This document shows positions 6,293-14,585 of a DNA stretch of 16,411 nt, piece after piece. The notes below the pieces were generated by a model, which saw nothing but the letters and a program-made list of their open reading frames with translations, did not search any database and had not been told where the DNA came from. The DNA lies in NCBI GenBank assembly GCA_002376715.1, contig DFOK01000098.1, positions 1-16,411 of the forward strand. Direction: 5' to 3'. Numbering within the stretch: position 1 is the first letter of the stretch; each line of letters opens with the position of its first letter. A program made the translations under genes and the position numbers. The stretch is from Bacteroidales bacterium UBA3543 (GTDB lineage: Bacteria; Bacteroidota; Bacteroidia; Bacteroidales; UBA932).

Positions 6293-7270
6293 ATGTATGA
6301 ACAACTATTGAATCTTGATCCAATTAAGATTAATTTCTCCAAAGCGGGAATGGATATGATCAATATCGTGCTCGCATTTGTGATGTACGGTGTTGCACTA
6401 GGAATTAAACCCTCATTGTTCAAGGAGGTTTTCAAAAAGCCCAAATCGGCGATTCTGGGCGCCATATGTCAGATGGTGCTTCTGCCTGCACTCACATTTC
6501 TTCTTGTAATCATACTTAACGATCGTATCACACCAATGGTGGCTATGGGTATGATACTGGTGGCAGCCTGCCCGGGGGGCAACATCTCCAACTTCATGTC
6601 TTCACTTTCCAAAGCCAATATTGAGCTTTCCGTAACTCTGACAGCCCTCAGCACCTCTCTTGCACCGCTTACCACTCCCGGCAACTTCGCCCTTTGGGGC
6701 GGACTTTATGTCAGATATCTCAACAAACAAGCCGCAGGAGCTCTACAGCCTCTCGAGATTCCCATCTCGGAAGTCATGATTACAGTCTTCATTCTGCTCG
6801 GTATACCATTGATACTTGGTTTATTGACCAATAAGTATCTCCCAAAGGTTTCAGAGAAGCTAAAAAAACCCATGCAGGTATTCTCCATTCTCTTTTTCAT
6901 TTTGATGGTGGTCCTCGCATTTGGCAACAATTTACAGCTTTTTCTCCAGTACATCTGGTACATTTTCTTCATAGTATTGATTCATAACGGACTGGCACTG
7001 GCCATCGGATACGGTACCGGCACTGTTTTCAGGATACCGCGCGAAGATCGTCGTACCATCACCATCGAAACCGGCATACAAAATTCCGGACTAGGACTGG
7101 TACTGCTATTCAATCCCAAGATATTCCCTCCCGATCTGATGAACGGAGGAATGCTCTTTATCACCGCCTGGTGGGGTATATGGCACATAATATCAGGACT
7201 GGCAGTCTCTGCATTGTTTAATTATTCCACCAAAAGACGTCTTGCCAGGGCGCAAAAAGTCAATGTGTAA
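6293..7270 (+). CDS. BASS-family sodium-coupled organic anion transporter
   Basis: A 325-residue inner-membrane protein of the bile acid:sodium symporter (BASS, SBF) family with about nine or ten hydrophobic segments. Two family hallmarks are present: the unwound-helix segment ACPGGNISNF (about residues 92-101), which helps form a sodium site, and TIETGIQNSGLGL (about 260-272), the E-x-G-x-Q-N crossover motif. Bacterial members carry bile acids, pantoate, pyruvate, thiamine precursors and other organic anions with sodium, so the cargo here is not predictable. The N-terminus has an extra amphipathic stretch (residues 1-18) before the first membrane span. First gene of a seven-gene plus-strand run; its stop overlaps the acyltransferase start by eight bases. 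Confidence 0.87.
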   Translation: MYEQLLNLDPIKINFSKAGMDMINIVLAFVMYGVALGIKPSLFKEVFKKPKSAILGAICQMVLLPALTFLLVIILNDRITPMVAMGMILVAACPGGNISNFMSSLSKANIELSVTLTALSTSLAPLTTPGNFALWGGLYVRYLNKQAAGALQPLEIPISEVMITVFILLGIPLILGLLTNKYLPKVSEKLKKPMQVFSILFFILMVVLAFGNNLQLFLQYIWYIFFIVLIHNGLALAIGYGTGTVFRIPREDRRTITIETGIQNSGLGLVLLFNPKIFPPDLMNGGMLFITAWWGIWHIISGLAVSALFNYSTKRRLARAQKVNV

Positions 7271-8579
7271 ATCAAAAAAACATAGAAAGATTTACGATGT
7301 GGATCGCTTATACGCCTTCCTCAGACCCTCTGTCGATGCGTTTATCAAAGCTTCCTATCAAAAGATTCTTTTCCTCAATACGGATAGAATCCCGAGAGAT
7401 GCTGCGGTTATTTTTACTCCCAATCATTGCGATGCGCTTATGGACCCTCTCCTGGTACTGGCTTCCAACAGGGATAGAAAAGTATTCATTGCGAGAGCGG
7501 ACATTTTCAAAAAACCGATGCTCCGTAAAATCCTCACCTTTTTCAAGATGATCCCCATCAACCGCATCAGAGACGGCATCAGATCGGTGACGGCAGTCGA
7601 GGAAACCATCAGGGTCTCCATCGAGGTACTGGAGAACAATGTGGGTATATGTATCCTCCCTGAAGGTACTCACCGTCCAATGCACAGCCTGTTACCCATA
7701 GGTAAAGGCATCGCCAGGATTGCGTGCGGTGCCTACGATGCTCTGGGTGATGACCACCCGATATATATTATGCCGGTGGGAGTGGAATACGGCGACTATT
7801 ACAGGTTCAGGTCCACGGCCATAGCCAACATAGGAGAGCCCTTCAACGTATCGGAATTTATCTCTTCGCAACGCCGGGAGGGTATGTCGGAGCGCGACAT
7901 AATGGAGGCCATTCGGCAGCAAGTCAAAGAGCGTATCCAGGAGCTGATAGTTTATATTGACGATGATGAGCAGTATGAGGCCGTCTGGGAACTGGCAAAG
8001 CTCCACAGTGGCCAAATATGCAAATATCGCGTTAAAGAGCGCTTCGATGCCAATAAGGATATCATAAGTCGCATCAAGCAGTTAAGAGAAAGAGACCCGA
8101 AGAGAGCGTCCGTGCTTTTTAAGAAGGCAGACAAACTCAGGGAGCGCCGTCTGAAATCCAAAGTAAGCATTCACGCCATACACCGCAAGCGTCCTCTGCT
8201 TGCTGCGATCCTGGGCACTCTGGCTCTTATACCCGGTATTCCCCTCTTTTTAGTGATGGGAGCCGCATCTCTGCCTGTATGGGTCGTATCTGAAGTGCTC
8301 TGTACCCTATTTAAGGACCGCGCATTCCACAATTCGGTACGTATGGTATTCTTTTGGGTTGTCTGGACCCTGTTGTATCTGACAGAAGTGATACTTCTCT
8401 TCTGCTTCGCTCCTTGGGAATGGGCTTTAGTGGGCGCCATTATTCTGCTGCCCGCACCATATTTCGTGTATGACTTTTTTGAGTTTGTGCGTGTACTGGC
8501 CTCCCTCTGGAGAATTGTTTTCAACCGAAGGTTGAGAAATGATTATAAAGAAATCAAAAATGAATTGAAAAATATCTGA
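7263..8579 (+). CDS. PlsC-like acyltransferase with C-terminal membrane domain
   Basis: A 438-residue protein of the lysophospholipid acyltransferase family (PlsC/AGPAT-like). Counted from the ATG at 7263, the catalytic block is PNHCDALMDP with His55, spaced H-x5-D as in a Bacteroidota subgroup rather than the usual H-x4-D. The glycerol-phosphate binding block is EGTHRPMHSLLPIGKGIARIA (134-154, shown here in two parts: EGTHR then LLPIGKGIARIA). Ordinary PlsC proteins have 200-250 residues. Here a charged helical linker (about 230-310) is followed by two long hydrophobic regions (about 315-350 and 360-410). It probably acylates a lysolipid or a related envelope lipid at the inner membrane. A TTG codon at 7242 would extend the protein by seven residues; the ATG overlapping the upstream stop (ATGTGTAA) is preferred. 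The next gene follows after 12 bases. Confidence 0.83.
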   Translation: MCKSKKHRKIYDVDRLYAFLRPSVDAFIKASYQKILFLNTDRIPRDAAVIFTPNHCDALMDPLLVLASNRDRKVFIARADIFKKPMLRKILTFFKMIPINRIRDGIRSVTAVEETIRVSIEVLENNVGICILPEGTHRPMHSLLPIGKGIARIACGAYDALGDDHPIYIMPVGVEYGDYYRFRSTAIANIGEPFNVSEFISSQRREGMSERDIMEAIRQQVKERIQELIVYIDDDEQYEAVWELAKLHSGQICKYRVKERFDANKDIISRIKQLRERDPKRASVLFKKADKLRERRLKSKVSIHAIHRKRPLLAAILGTLALIPGIPLFLVMGAASLPVWVVSEVLCTLFKDRAFHNSVRMVFFWVVWTLLYLTEVILLFCFAPWEWALVGAIILLPAPYFVYDFFEFVRVLASLWRIVFNRRLRNDYKEIKNELKNI

Positions 8580-8591
8580 TACTGAAATATT

Positions 8592-10034
8592 ATGAAACGA
8601 CTCAGCATAATTCTGATAATGGCGGGAATCCTTTTTCCCACTTTATCCTACGGTCAGAATGTTGATACCCTGCGTACCGGTCAGATTCAAGACACTTTGC
8701 GTATGGATCCTTACGGCAAGAAAAAACCGGAACCTGAAGTGCTGGTGGCACCACCGGATACTATCGCAAAGAGTTCCGAGGCCGGCGAACTGGCTAAAGG
8801 CGATATAGTCAAAACCGGACTTTCCTTCGGACCACTACCGGTAGTTGCCTTTGACAACGATAAGGGATTCCAATACGGAGCTCTGCTCAATATCTACAAT
8901 TTCGGCGACGGATCTTGGTATCCCATACCCAAATCGCAGTGGTATTTTGAACTTTCAAGATTTACTAAGGGGTCTCAACTCTATGTGATCTCTTATGACA
9001 ACCGCACTTTGATTCCCGGGGTACGTCTTTCCACCGCTATACAGGTAACAAGGGACAAAGCGCTCGACTTTTACGGTTTCAACGGTTATGAGTCCTTTTA
9101 CGACAGCTCCCTGGAGAGAGGATTCTACCGTATGGATCGTATGGTGCATACTTTCAAGGTTGACTTTACCGGAAAGATCAAGGGCAATTTCTACTGGAAG
9201 GCCGGATATCATTTCAGCCATTTCAGGACAGGAAATTTCAAGAATGAAAACTACACCCTTTCGACTACGCTTTTCGAGATTTATAAAGATTTCAACATCA
9301 TTCCCGAAGAGCAGGCTGACGGCGGCATTTCAAGTGCCATAAGAGTGGGATTGATGTATGACTCGCGTGACTTTGAGGCAGCACCCTCCAGGGGTATCTG
9401 GGCAGAAGCCAACCTCGCTTACGCCCCCAAATTTTTGGGTACTTCGGTAGGTTACACCAAATATAATATCACTTTCAGGAACTATCTGCCCATAGCAAAA
9501 GATAAACTTGTTTTTGCATACAGGCTGAACTTACAGGGCTTCCTCGGTAAGGAATCACCGGCATTCTATGTGCTCCCGTACGATATGTACCTCGGCACAG
9601 GATATGACAGGGAGGGATTTGGCGGTTACCGTACTGTGCGAGGCCTGATGAGGGGGCGCATCCAGGGAGCGCATACCTGTTATTTCAACACCGAACTGCG
9701 CTGGAGATTCGTCAGTTTCCATCTCTGGAAACAAAATATAGCCTTTACATTGAGCGGATTCTTTGATGGAGCAAGAGTTTTCAAGGGATTTAAGAATGAT
9801 TTTGACATTACCGGAATTTCACCTTTTACGCCGGTGTCATCATATTACCCTCCTCAAGGCAACCTTCCATATACGCTTTACGGAGGAGAAGAGAAGTTTC
9901 ACCTGAGCGCCGGTGGCGGAATTAGGTTCATAATGAACAGAAATTTCATCGTAGCTTTCGAGTATGGCAAGGCATTTGATGCACAAGATAATAGTAAAGG
10001 TGCCTTCTATATAAATACAGGCTTCCTCTTTTAG
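8592..10034 (+). CDS. Omp85-superfamily outer membrane barrel without POTRA domains
   Basis: A 480-residue outer membrane protein. Signal peptide at residues 1-21 with a likely cut after SYG. A mature linker rich in Pro, Lys and Asp (22-72) precedes a beta-barrel with the bacterial surface antigen (BamA/TamA C-terminal) pattern. RVGLMYDSRDFEAAPSRG (251-268) matches the strand-turn motif D(S/T)RD...P..G. YRTVRGLMRG (346-355) holds the loop-6 VRG motif whose Arg locks the barrel lumen. The last strand is FYINTGFLF, ending in Phe as outer membrane barrels do. There is no room for POTRA domains, so it is not BamA itself. Related short barrels sit alone or beside lipases and transporters. Here it lies immediately before three DUF4988 lipoproteins (22 bases), so it may help place them or partner them, but that is inferred. 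Confidence 0.82.
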   Translation: MKRLSIILIMAGILFPTLSYGQNVDTLRTGQIQDTLRMDPYGKKKPEPEVLVAPPDTIAKSSEAGELAKGDIVKTGLSFGPLPVVAFDNDKGFQYGALLNIYNFGDGSWYPIPKSQWYFELSRFTKGSQLYVISYDNRTLIPGVRLSTAIQVTRDKALDFYGFNGYESFYDSSLERGFYRMDRMVHTFKVDFTGKIKGNFYWKAGYHFSHFRTGNFKNENYTLSTTLFEIYKDFNIIPEEQADGGISSAIRVGLMYDSRDFEAAPSRGIWAEANLAYAPKFLGTSVGYTKYNITFRNYLPIAKDKLVFAYRLNLQGFLGKESPAFYVLPYDMYLGTGYDREGFGGYRTVRGLMRGRIQGAHTCYFNTELRWRFVSFHLWKQNIAFTLSGFFDGARVFKGFKNDFDITGISPFTPVSSYYPPQGNLPYTLYGGEEKFHLSAGGGIRFIMNRNFIVAFEYGKAFDAQDNSKGAFYINTGFLF

Positions 10035-10056
10035 TTTGACTTTTAAAAAAAAGAAT

Positions 10057-11472
10057 ATGAAACGATTAACAATCGCCTTCGCACTGACGGTGTCACTCCT
10101 GTTTGCATCGGGGTGCATAGACAAGTACTTGGAGGACATAGCGGAACTTGAAAGCAGGCTTGATTTGATAGAGCAGTTGTGTGAGGAAATGAATACCAAC
10201 CTCAATTCTCTACGGGTGATTGTCTCCTCCATCCAGGACAACGACATGATATCCGGTGTGACATCCATCACACAAGGCGGCATAGAGATCGGCTACAAGA
10301 TCAATTTTGTCAAAACAGCCCCTATAACCATCTACCACGGCACAAACGGCAAGACACCTCTCATCGGAACAGCTAAGGATACGGATGGCAATTATTATTG
10401 GACTATCCAATATGACAATGGCACCGTTGGTTGGGTTAAAGACGACTACGGTCAGAAAGTGCTTGCAATGGGTGTCGCCCCTTTTATAAAAGTCAAGGAC
10501 GAAAGATGGATGATCTCATACGACGGAGGCTCTACCTGGACCGACCTGGGACAGGCAACCGGAGAGGCAGGGGACTCAATGTTCAAAAGCATTGTCATCG
10601 GTTCCGATCATGTGACAATCACGCTAACTAATGGCACGGTATTCAAAATCCCTCTTTATGAAAAGTATTTAGCTCTAAAGACTGAGGCTGAAAAAATCAA
10701 CAGCAACGCAAATGCACAGAAAACGATACTCACTGCATTAGCCTCCCGTTATGTCTATATCAAGAACGCCGGTGACATCGTGGAGAATGGGAAACGCGTG
10801 GGTACTTATTGTGAACTTTCCAACGGAGAGAGTTTCAAAGTCTATGATTGGCAGAGCAGCAATGCCCCTAAAATAATGTCCGTACTCGACACCATTACCG
10901 GACTATATTACTGGACTTTTCAACAAAGTGGAGAGGAAATGGAATGGCTTAGAGATGCCGACGGCAATAAGATTCGCAGTGTGGGAGATACGATACCTCC
11001 CCCGAAAGTAAACCTTAAAGTGGATGATGGCGGCAACTTTTACTGGACCATTGAATACGAAGGTGGAACCATTTCCACTATAAAGGCTCCCGAACTTTTT
11101 GTCAACCGTACTTCTTCCATTTTCAGGAGAGTGGACGTTACCGACCCTGACTTTGTGGTTTTCGTGACATGGGATGGTACTCAATACCGTATGCCCAAAC
11201 AATTTACCATATCAATCGAGACCAACATCTCAATGGCTGTCAGCTCTGTCAAGGAGCTCTCCTATACGGTTTATGGCGCAGACTATTCCAACGTTAAGGC
11301 TGCATTTATCACTCAGGGAGGATTCAAGGCCTACCTTTCACCAATACCGGGAGTTGTTACAATTGAATCTCCTGCTGATTTCACTACGGGACAAGGCAAG
11401 ATAATGGCTGTTTTTACCATTAAAAACAGTCAGAGGAGCTCTGTCAAAACCATCACTGTAAACAAATTGTAG
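10057..11472 (+). CDS. DUF4988 lipoprotein A (first of three paralogs)
   Basis: A 471-residue lipoprotein; MKRLTIAFALTVSLLFASGC has a lipobox at Cys20. A coiled-coil (about 22-60) leads into a DUF4988/PL29-lyase N-terminal type unit (about 65-200): GYKINF, TIYHGTNGKTPLIG, NYYWTIQYDNG, DDYGQKV, then WMISYDGGSTW and LGQATGEAG. A second short coiled-coil (about 203-230) precedes a diverged second unit (about 233-380) with YYWTFQ (284) and FYWTIEYEGG (328). The C-terminus (about 381-471) looks like a small Ig-like or BACON-like beta domain. No enzyme domain is visible. Likely an outer-membrane-anchored, possibly trimeric stalk or binding protein. The frame could begin at a TTG at 10036; the ATG at 10057 places the signal peptide correctly. 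The next paralog starts three bases after the stop. Confidence 0.78.
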   Translation: MKRLTIAFALTVSLLFASGCIDKYLEDIAELESRLDLIEQLCEEMNTNLNSLRVIVSSIQDNDMISGVTSITQGGIEIGYKINFVKTAPITIYHGTNGKTPLIGTAKDTDGNYYWTIQYDNGTVGWVKDDYGQKVLAMGVAPFIKVKDERWMISYDGGSTWTDLGQATGEAGDSMFKSIVIGSDHVTITLTNGTVFKIPLYEKYLALKTEAEKINSNANAQKTILTALASRYVYIKNAGDIVENGKRVGTYCELSNGESFKVYDWQSSNAPKIMSVLDTITGLYYWTFQQSGEEMEWLRDADGNKIRSVGDTIPPPKVNLKVDDGGNFYWTIEYEGGTISTIKAPELFVNRTSSIFRRVDVTDPDFVVFVTWDGTQYRMPKQFTISIETNISMAVSSVKELSYTVYGADYSNVKAAFITQGGFKAYLSPIPGVVTIESPADFTTGQGKIMAVFTIKNSQRSSVKTITVNKL

Positions 11473-11475
11473 AGT

Positions 11476-12930
11476 ATGAAACGCAGACTATCATCAATTT
11501 TGACCGCAATCGTGCTGGTTTTATCTCTAACAGGATGTTTTAACCAGCTCGAGAATGAACTTGGCCACCTCAGCAGACGCATCAAGGCTATGGAGGATAA
11601 TCTCGTCCTGATGAACGAGAATATAAGCACCCTGCATAACCTCGTAAACAAACTCAATAGTTACGACTTTGTTACAAAAATTACGCGTATCTATGACAAT
11701 TATGAAGTGATAGGTTACACCATATCCTTCTCCAATAGTCCAAGCATTACGATCTACAACGGCAAAGACGCACAGACCCCCATTATAAGCGTTAAGAAAG
11801 CCGAAGACGGAATTTTTTATTGGGTGGTCTCATATTCGGTGGGCCATGAGGAATTTATCACCAATAATGTCGGACAGAGAATACCGGCTGTAGCGGTTAC
11901 ACCGAAAATTAAAATCGAAAACGGCTACTGGATGGTGACTTATGACGGTGGCATTGTTTGGCACAACCTCGGAAAGGCAACGGGAAGTGCCGGCACATCT
12001 TTCATCAAAAATATCACCGAAAATGATGGTTATGTGAGATTTAATTTCCTTGATGGCACACACATTTCAATACCTACGCTAGAGGCTTATGACAAATTAA
12101 ATGACATTGTCAATAAGACCAACTCCAATTTGGCATCTCTTGAAGAATTGGTGAATCTTGTGAGTCAGGGAGTATATGCCAAAGAAATCAAGCCTATAAT
12201 TGAGAAAAAAGATACCATAGGTTACAACCTTTATCTCTCCGATAACACAGTAATGACATTCTACAACGGGGTAGCCACGACTCTACCAACTATCGGGGCC
12301 GCACAAGACCTTGCTAATCCGCTGGATACCAATTATTACTGGACCATCAAACATGAAAATGACCAAGAAGCTCGCTGGATCCTGGTTGGAGGGAAAAAAG
12401 TGAGGGTTACTCCTCAAGCCGGTACAATGCCGATGGTTGGACTTAAAAAGCATATTGATGGAGTATACTACTGGACTATCTCATACGACTCAGGTAAAAA
12501 CTACACCTGGCTACTGACAGACGACGGCGATAAGGTGCCCGCAGCGATACCTGAAATCAACTTGATAATCACAGCCATAACTAATATCGGCGTAAACTAC
12601 ATAGAGCTGACAATGGGCGACCAAAAAGTGCTCATACCCAGATATGCTCCTTTGACAATCAATATCCCGACTAGCTGTAATATGCTTGCTTCAAGCACTC
12701 TCAGTATTGGATACACAATTACCGGTGGCAGCGACAATTTGGATCTTCTTCCGGTCACACAGGATGGATTTTACGCCAGAGTAATAAAAACAACGGCTAA
12801 AACCGGTACCCTGAAAATTTATTCGCCCGCGACATTTGCCGCCGGTATGGAGAGCGAACTTGTTCTTCTGATTTCAGATGGCCTCGGCTCTCTGAAAAAC
12901 TTCACAATCACTATCAAATACGGAAGTTAA
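11476..12930 (+). CDS. DUF4988 lipoprotein B (second of three paralogs)
   Basis: A 484-residue lipoprotein with a lipobox ending SLTGC (Cys21). The layout matches its neighbour: coiled-coil (22-60), first unit (about 65-200) with GYTISF, ITIYNGKDAQTPII, FYWVVSY, GYWMVTYDGG and LGKATGSAG, second coiled-coil (about 203-230), second unit (about 235-390) with YYWTIKHEND (287) and GVYYWTISYDSG (329), and a C-terminal beta domain (about 391-484). The C-terminal domain resembles that of paralog A in length and pattern (initial TI-I strand, an ...QGGF/QDGF... segment, a central I-SPA/ESPADF segment and a closing TIT strand). Paralog identity is modest, so the duplication is old. Gaps to neighbours are three and two bases, so co-transcription and translational coupling are very likely. 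Function unknown. Confidence 0.78.
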   Translation: MKRRLSSILTAIVLVLSLTGCFNQLENELGHLSRRIKAMEDNLVLMNENISTLHNLVNKLNSYDFVTKITRIYDNYEVIGYTISFSNSPSITIYNGKDAQTPIISVKKAEDGIFYWVVSYSVGHEEFITNNVGQRIPAVAVTPKIKIENGYWMVTYDGGIVWHNLGKATGSAGTSFIKNITENDGYVRFNFLDGTHISIPTLEAYDKLNDIVNKTNSNLASLEELVNLVSQGVYAKEIKPIIEKKDTIGYNLYLSDNTVMTFYNGVATTLPTIGAAQDLANPLDTNYYWTIKHENDQEARWILVGGKKVRVTPQAGTMPMVGLKKHIDGVYYWTISYDSGKNYTWLLTDDGDKVPAAIPEINLIITAITNIGVNYIELTMGDQKVLIPRYAPLTINIPTSCNMLASSTLSIGYTITGGSDNLDLLPVTQDGFYARVIKTTAKTGTLKIYSPATFAAGMESELVLLISDGLGSLKNFTITIKYGS

Positions 12931-12932
12931 CG

Positions 12933-14564
12933 ATGAAAAAGAGTATTCACAAAATTTTCATATATATATTACTTGCTGTAGCACCGCTTATATGCAGTAG
13001 TTGTGTTGACCTTTCAGACAAAATTCTGGCACTTCTGAATCGTGTTACTGAGGCCGAAGGTCTGGTCCATGCTACCAATACCACCATCAATGCCCTATAT
13101 ACCACCATTAAAGCTCTTGAGCAAAATGACCACATCAACGGTATTGACGAGATTAAGGAAAATGGAGTAGTTGTTGGTTATGTCATAAGTTTTACGAGTG
13201 GATACTATGTCAATGTTTATAATGGGCAAGATGGTACAACCCCGATTGTAGGTATTCAGCAAAACACGTCAAACGGCTTTTACTACTGGACAATTCAAAA
13301 GGGCACATCCAGCCCTACCTGGATGACAAACTCCTTCGGACAAAGAATAAGGGCAACCGGAACCATTCCCAAACTTAAGATAGAAGGCGGCTACTGGTGG
13401 GTCTCATATGATGAGGGCGGTTCTTGGCAAAGACTCAGTGAAGCTACCGGCGAAGAAGGCAGCTCAGTTTTCAAGGATATTGATTATTCCGACCCCTATT
13501 TCGTCAAATTCACCCTTTTTGACGGTACTTCTTTTCGGATTCCGACACAAAGAGGTTTTGAAGAGTTGACCGCTTACTGTGAGAACATTAATACCAACAT
13601 TGACGCTTGCATGGATATCTTCAATACTATAGATACCACTCTCATGGTAGAATCCGTAAGTGAATTAACCGAAAACGGAGAGCTTGTAGGCTATTCCATC
13701 AAACTTAAGAGCGGCAAAGTATATAAACTCTACAGTGGCCGTAATTGCACGGAAAAAATTCTTCTCGGCATTAAATACAATCCTGATGTTTCCGCCAATT
13801 GCTGGACAATAAAGGTAGGAGAAACAGGTACTGAAAACTGGCTCATGAGTGGTGGCAAGGTGCTCACTGCACAGCCGGAAGATTTAAAACCCTCAATTGG
13901 TATCAGGGACTCCTCCGGTGTTTATTACTTTACCATCAAGTATGGAAATAACGAGCCTCAGTGGATACTGGATGACCTAGGCCATCCCGTGCGTGCCAAC
14001 ATCAATATAATGATCTCGCCTTTCAAAAGTATCGAGATATTGGAATACACAGTGGTCATCACTATGGCAAAGGGAGATAAGGTCACTTTGGTAAAGGTCA
14101 GACGCGGTACTCCCTCAATGAGTCTCTCAATAGCTCCGAGGAAAAATCACCCTGACTCTGCTCTTATGACATTCGATGTTGCAAACGGTTATTATATACC
14201 GGGAATAGTGGAGAATGAAGATTATTTCTTTGAAATCAAGGTAAGGGATACTCTATACAATCACTCAGATGCGTTTTTAAAATATGATCTGTATAAAAAT
14301 GAATCGGGTCTCTCGATTACCGCATTTGCGGTTGATAATGGGTATATCAAAAACATAGCACCTGATTTAGCCAAATTTGATGTCTATACCGTTAATATAG
14401 AAGGAGTACAGAGATTTTATTATGATTCCTTCTTCGGCATTACATACCACTCCGGTCCGAAAGATACGGTCAGGCACTCAAGGATAGCAGTATTCCTAAA
14501 CTGGAACGGTGAGACCAACTCTTCGATGAAGGTCATTGAACTCAAAAACCAAAATGTGAAATAA
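12933..14564 (+). CDS. DUF4988 lipoprotein C (third paralog, different C-terminus)
   Basis: A 543-residue lipoprotein; the signal segment ends LICSSC, with Cys24 the likely lipidated residue. The coiled-coil (25-64) and first unit (about 66-204) are well kept: GYVISF, VYNGQDGTTPIVG, GFYYWTIQKG, GYWWVSYDEGGSW and EATGEEG. A second coiled-coil (about 207-235) leads to a second unit (about 238-385) that is more diverged, with NCWTIK (289) in place of YYWT, then VYYFTIKYG (330). The C-terminus is about 155 residues (about 390-543) and does not resemble the 90-residue domain of A and B. It is beta-rich with an aromatic patch (YYDSFFGITYH). This is probably the part that sets its role apart, perhaps a different ligand. 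The CDF transporter gene follows after 21 bases. Confidence 0.77.
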   Translation: MKKSIHKIFIYILLAVAPLICSSCVDLSDKILALLNRVTEAEGLVHATNTTINALYTTIKALEQNDHINGIDEIKENGVVVGYVISFTSGYYVNVYNGQDGTTPIVGIQQNTSNGFYYWTIQKGTSSPTWMTNSFGQRIRATGTIPKLKIEGGYWWVSYDEGGSWQRLSEATGEEGSSVFKDIDYSDPYFVKFTLFDGTSFRIPTQRGFEELTAYCENINTNIDACMDIFNTIDTTLMVESVSELTENGELVGYSIKLKSGKVYKLYSGRNCTEKILLGIKYNPDVSANCWTIKVGETGTENWLMSGGKVLTAQPEDLKPSIGIRDSSGVYYFTIKYGNNEPQWILDDLGHPVRANINIMISPFKSIEILEYTVVITMAKGDKVTLVKVRRGTPSMSLSIAPRKNHPDSALMTFDVANGYYIPGIVENEDYFFEIKVRDTLYNHSDAFLKYDLYKNESGLSITAFAVDNGYIKNIAPDLAKFDVYTVNIEGVQRFYYDSFFGITYHSGPKDTVRHSRIAVFLNWNGETNSSMKVIELKNQNVK

Positions 14565-14585
14565 GTTCACCGTAACTCAGAACAA

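Noticed and set aside
7242..7262. TTG start for the acyltransferase
   Set aside because: It adds seven residues with no conserved content and would overlap the upstream gene by 29 bases; the ATG at 7263 gives a usual eight-base overlap.
7308..7685. A 125-codon minus-strand open frame
   Set aside because: Antisense to the catalytic part of the acyltransferase gene, which has clear motifs in the sense frame.
8592..10034. Annotating the barrel as BamA
   Set aside because: BamA needs several POTRA domains; only about 50 residues of linker precede the barrel, so it is a different Omp85-superfamily member.
10036..10056. TTG start for the first DUF4988 lipoprotein
   Set aside because: It would put seven charged residues before a complete lipoprotein signal peptide; the ATG at 10057 is clearly better.
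9840..10283. A 147-codon minus-strand open frame spanning the barrel/DUF4988 junction
   Set aside because: It is antisense to the end of the barrel gene and the signal peptide and coiled-coil region of the first lipoprotein; no recognisable domain.
10057..11472. Annotating the DUF4988 proteins as polysaccharide lyases
   Set aside because: The PL29 name comes from one lyase that carries this module at its N-terminus; no lyase catalytic domain is visible in any of the three proteins.
14556..14570. Short hairpin GTGAA/TTCAC over the stop codon of the third lipoprotein as a terminator
   Set aside because: Only five pairs with no T-run, and the next gene starts 21 bases later in the same direction, so it is probably chance.
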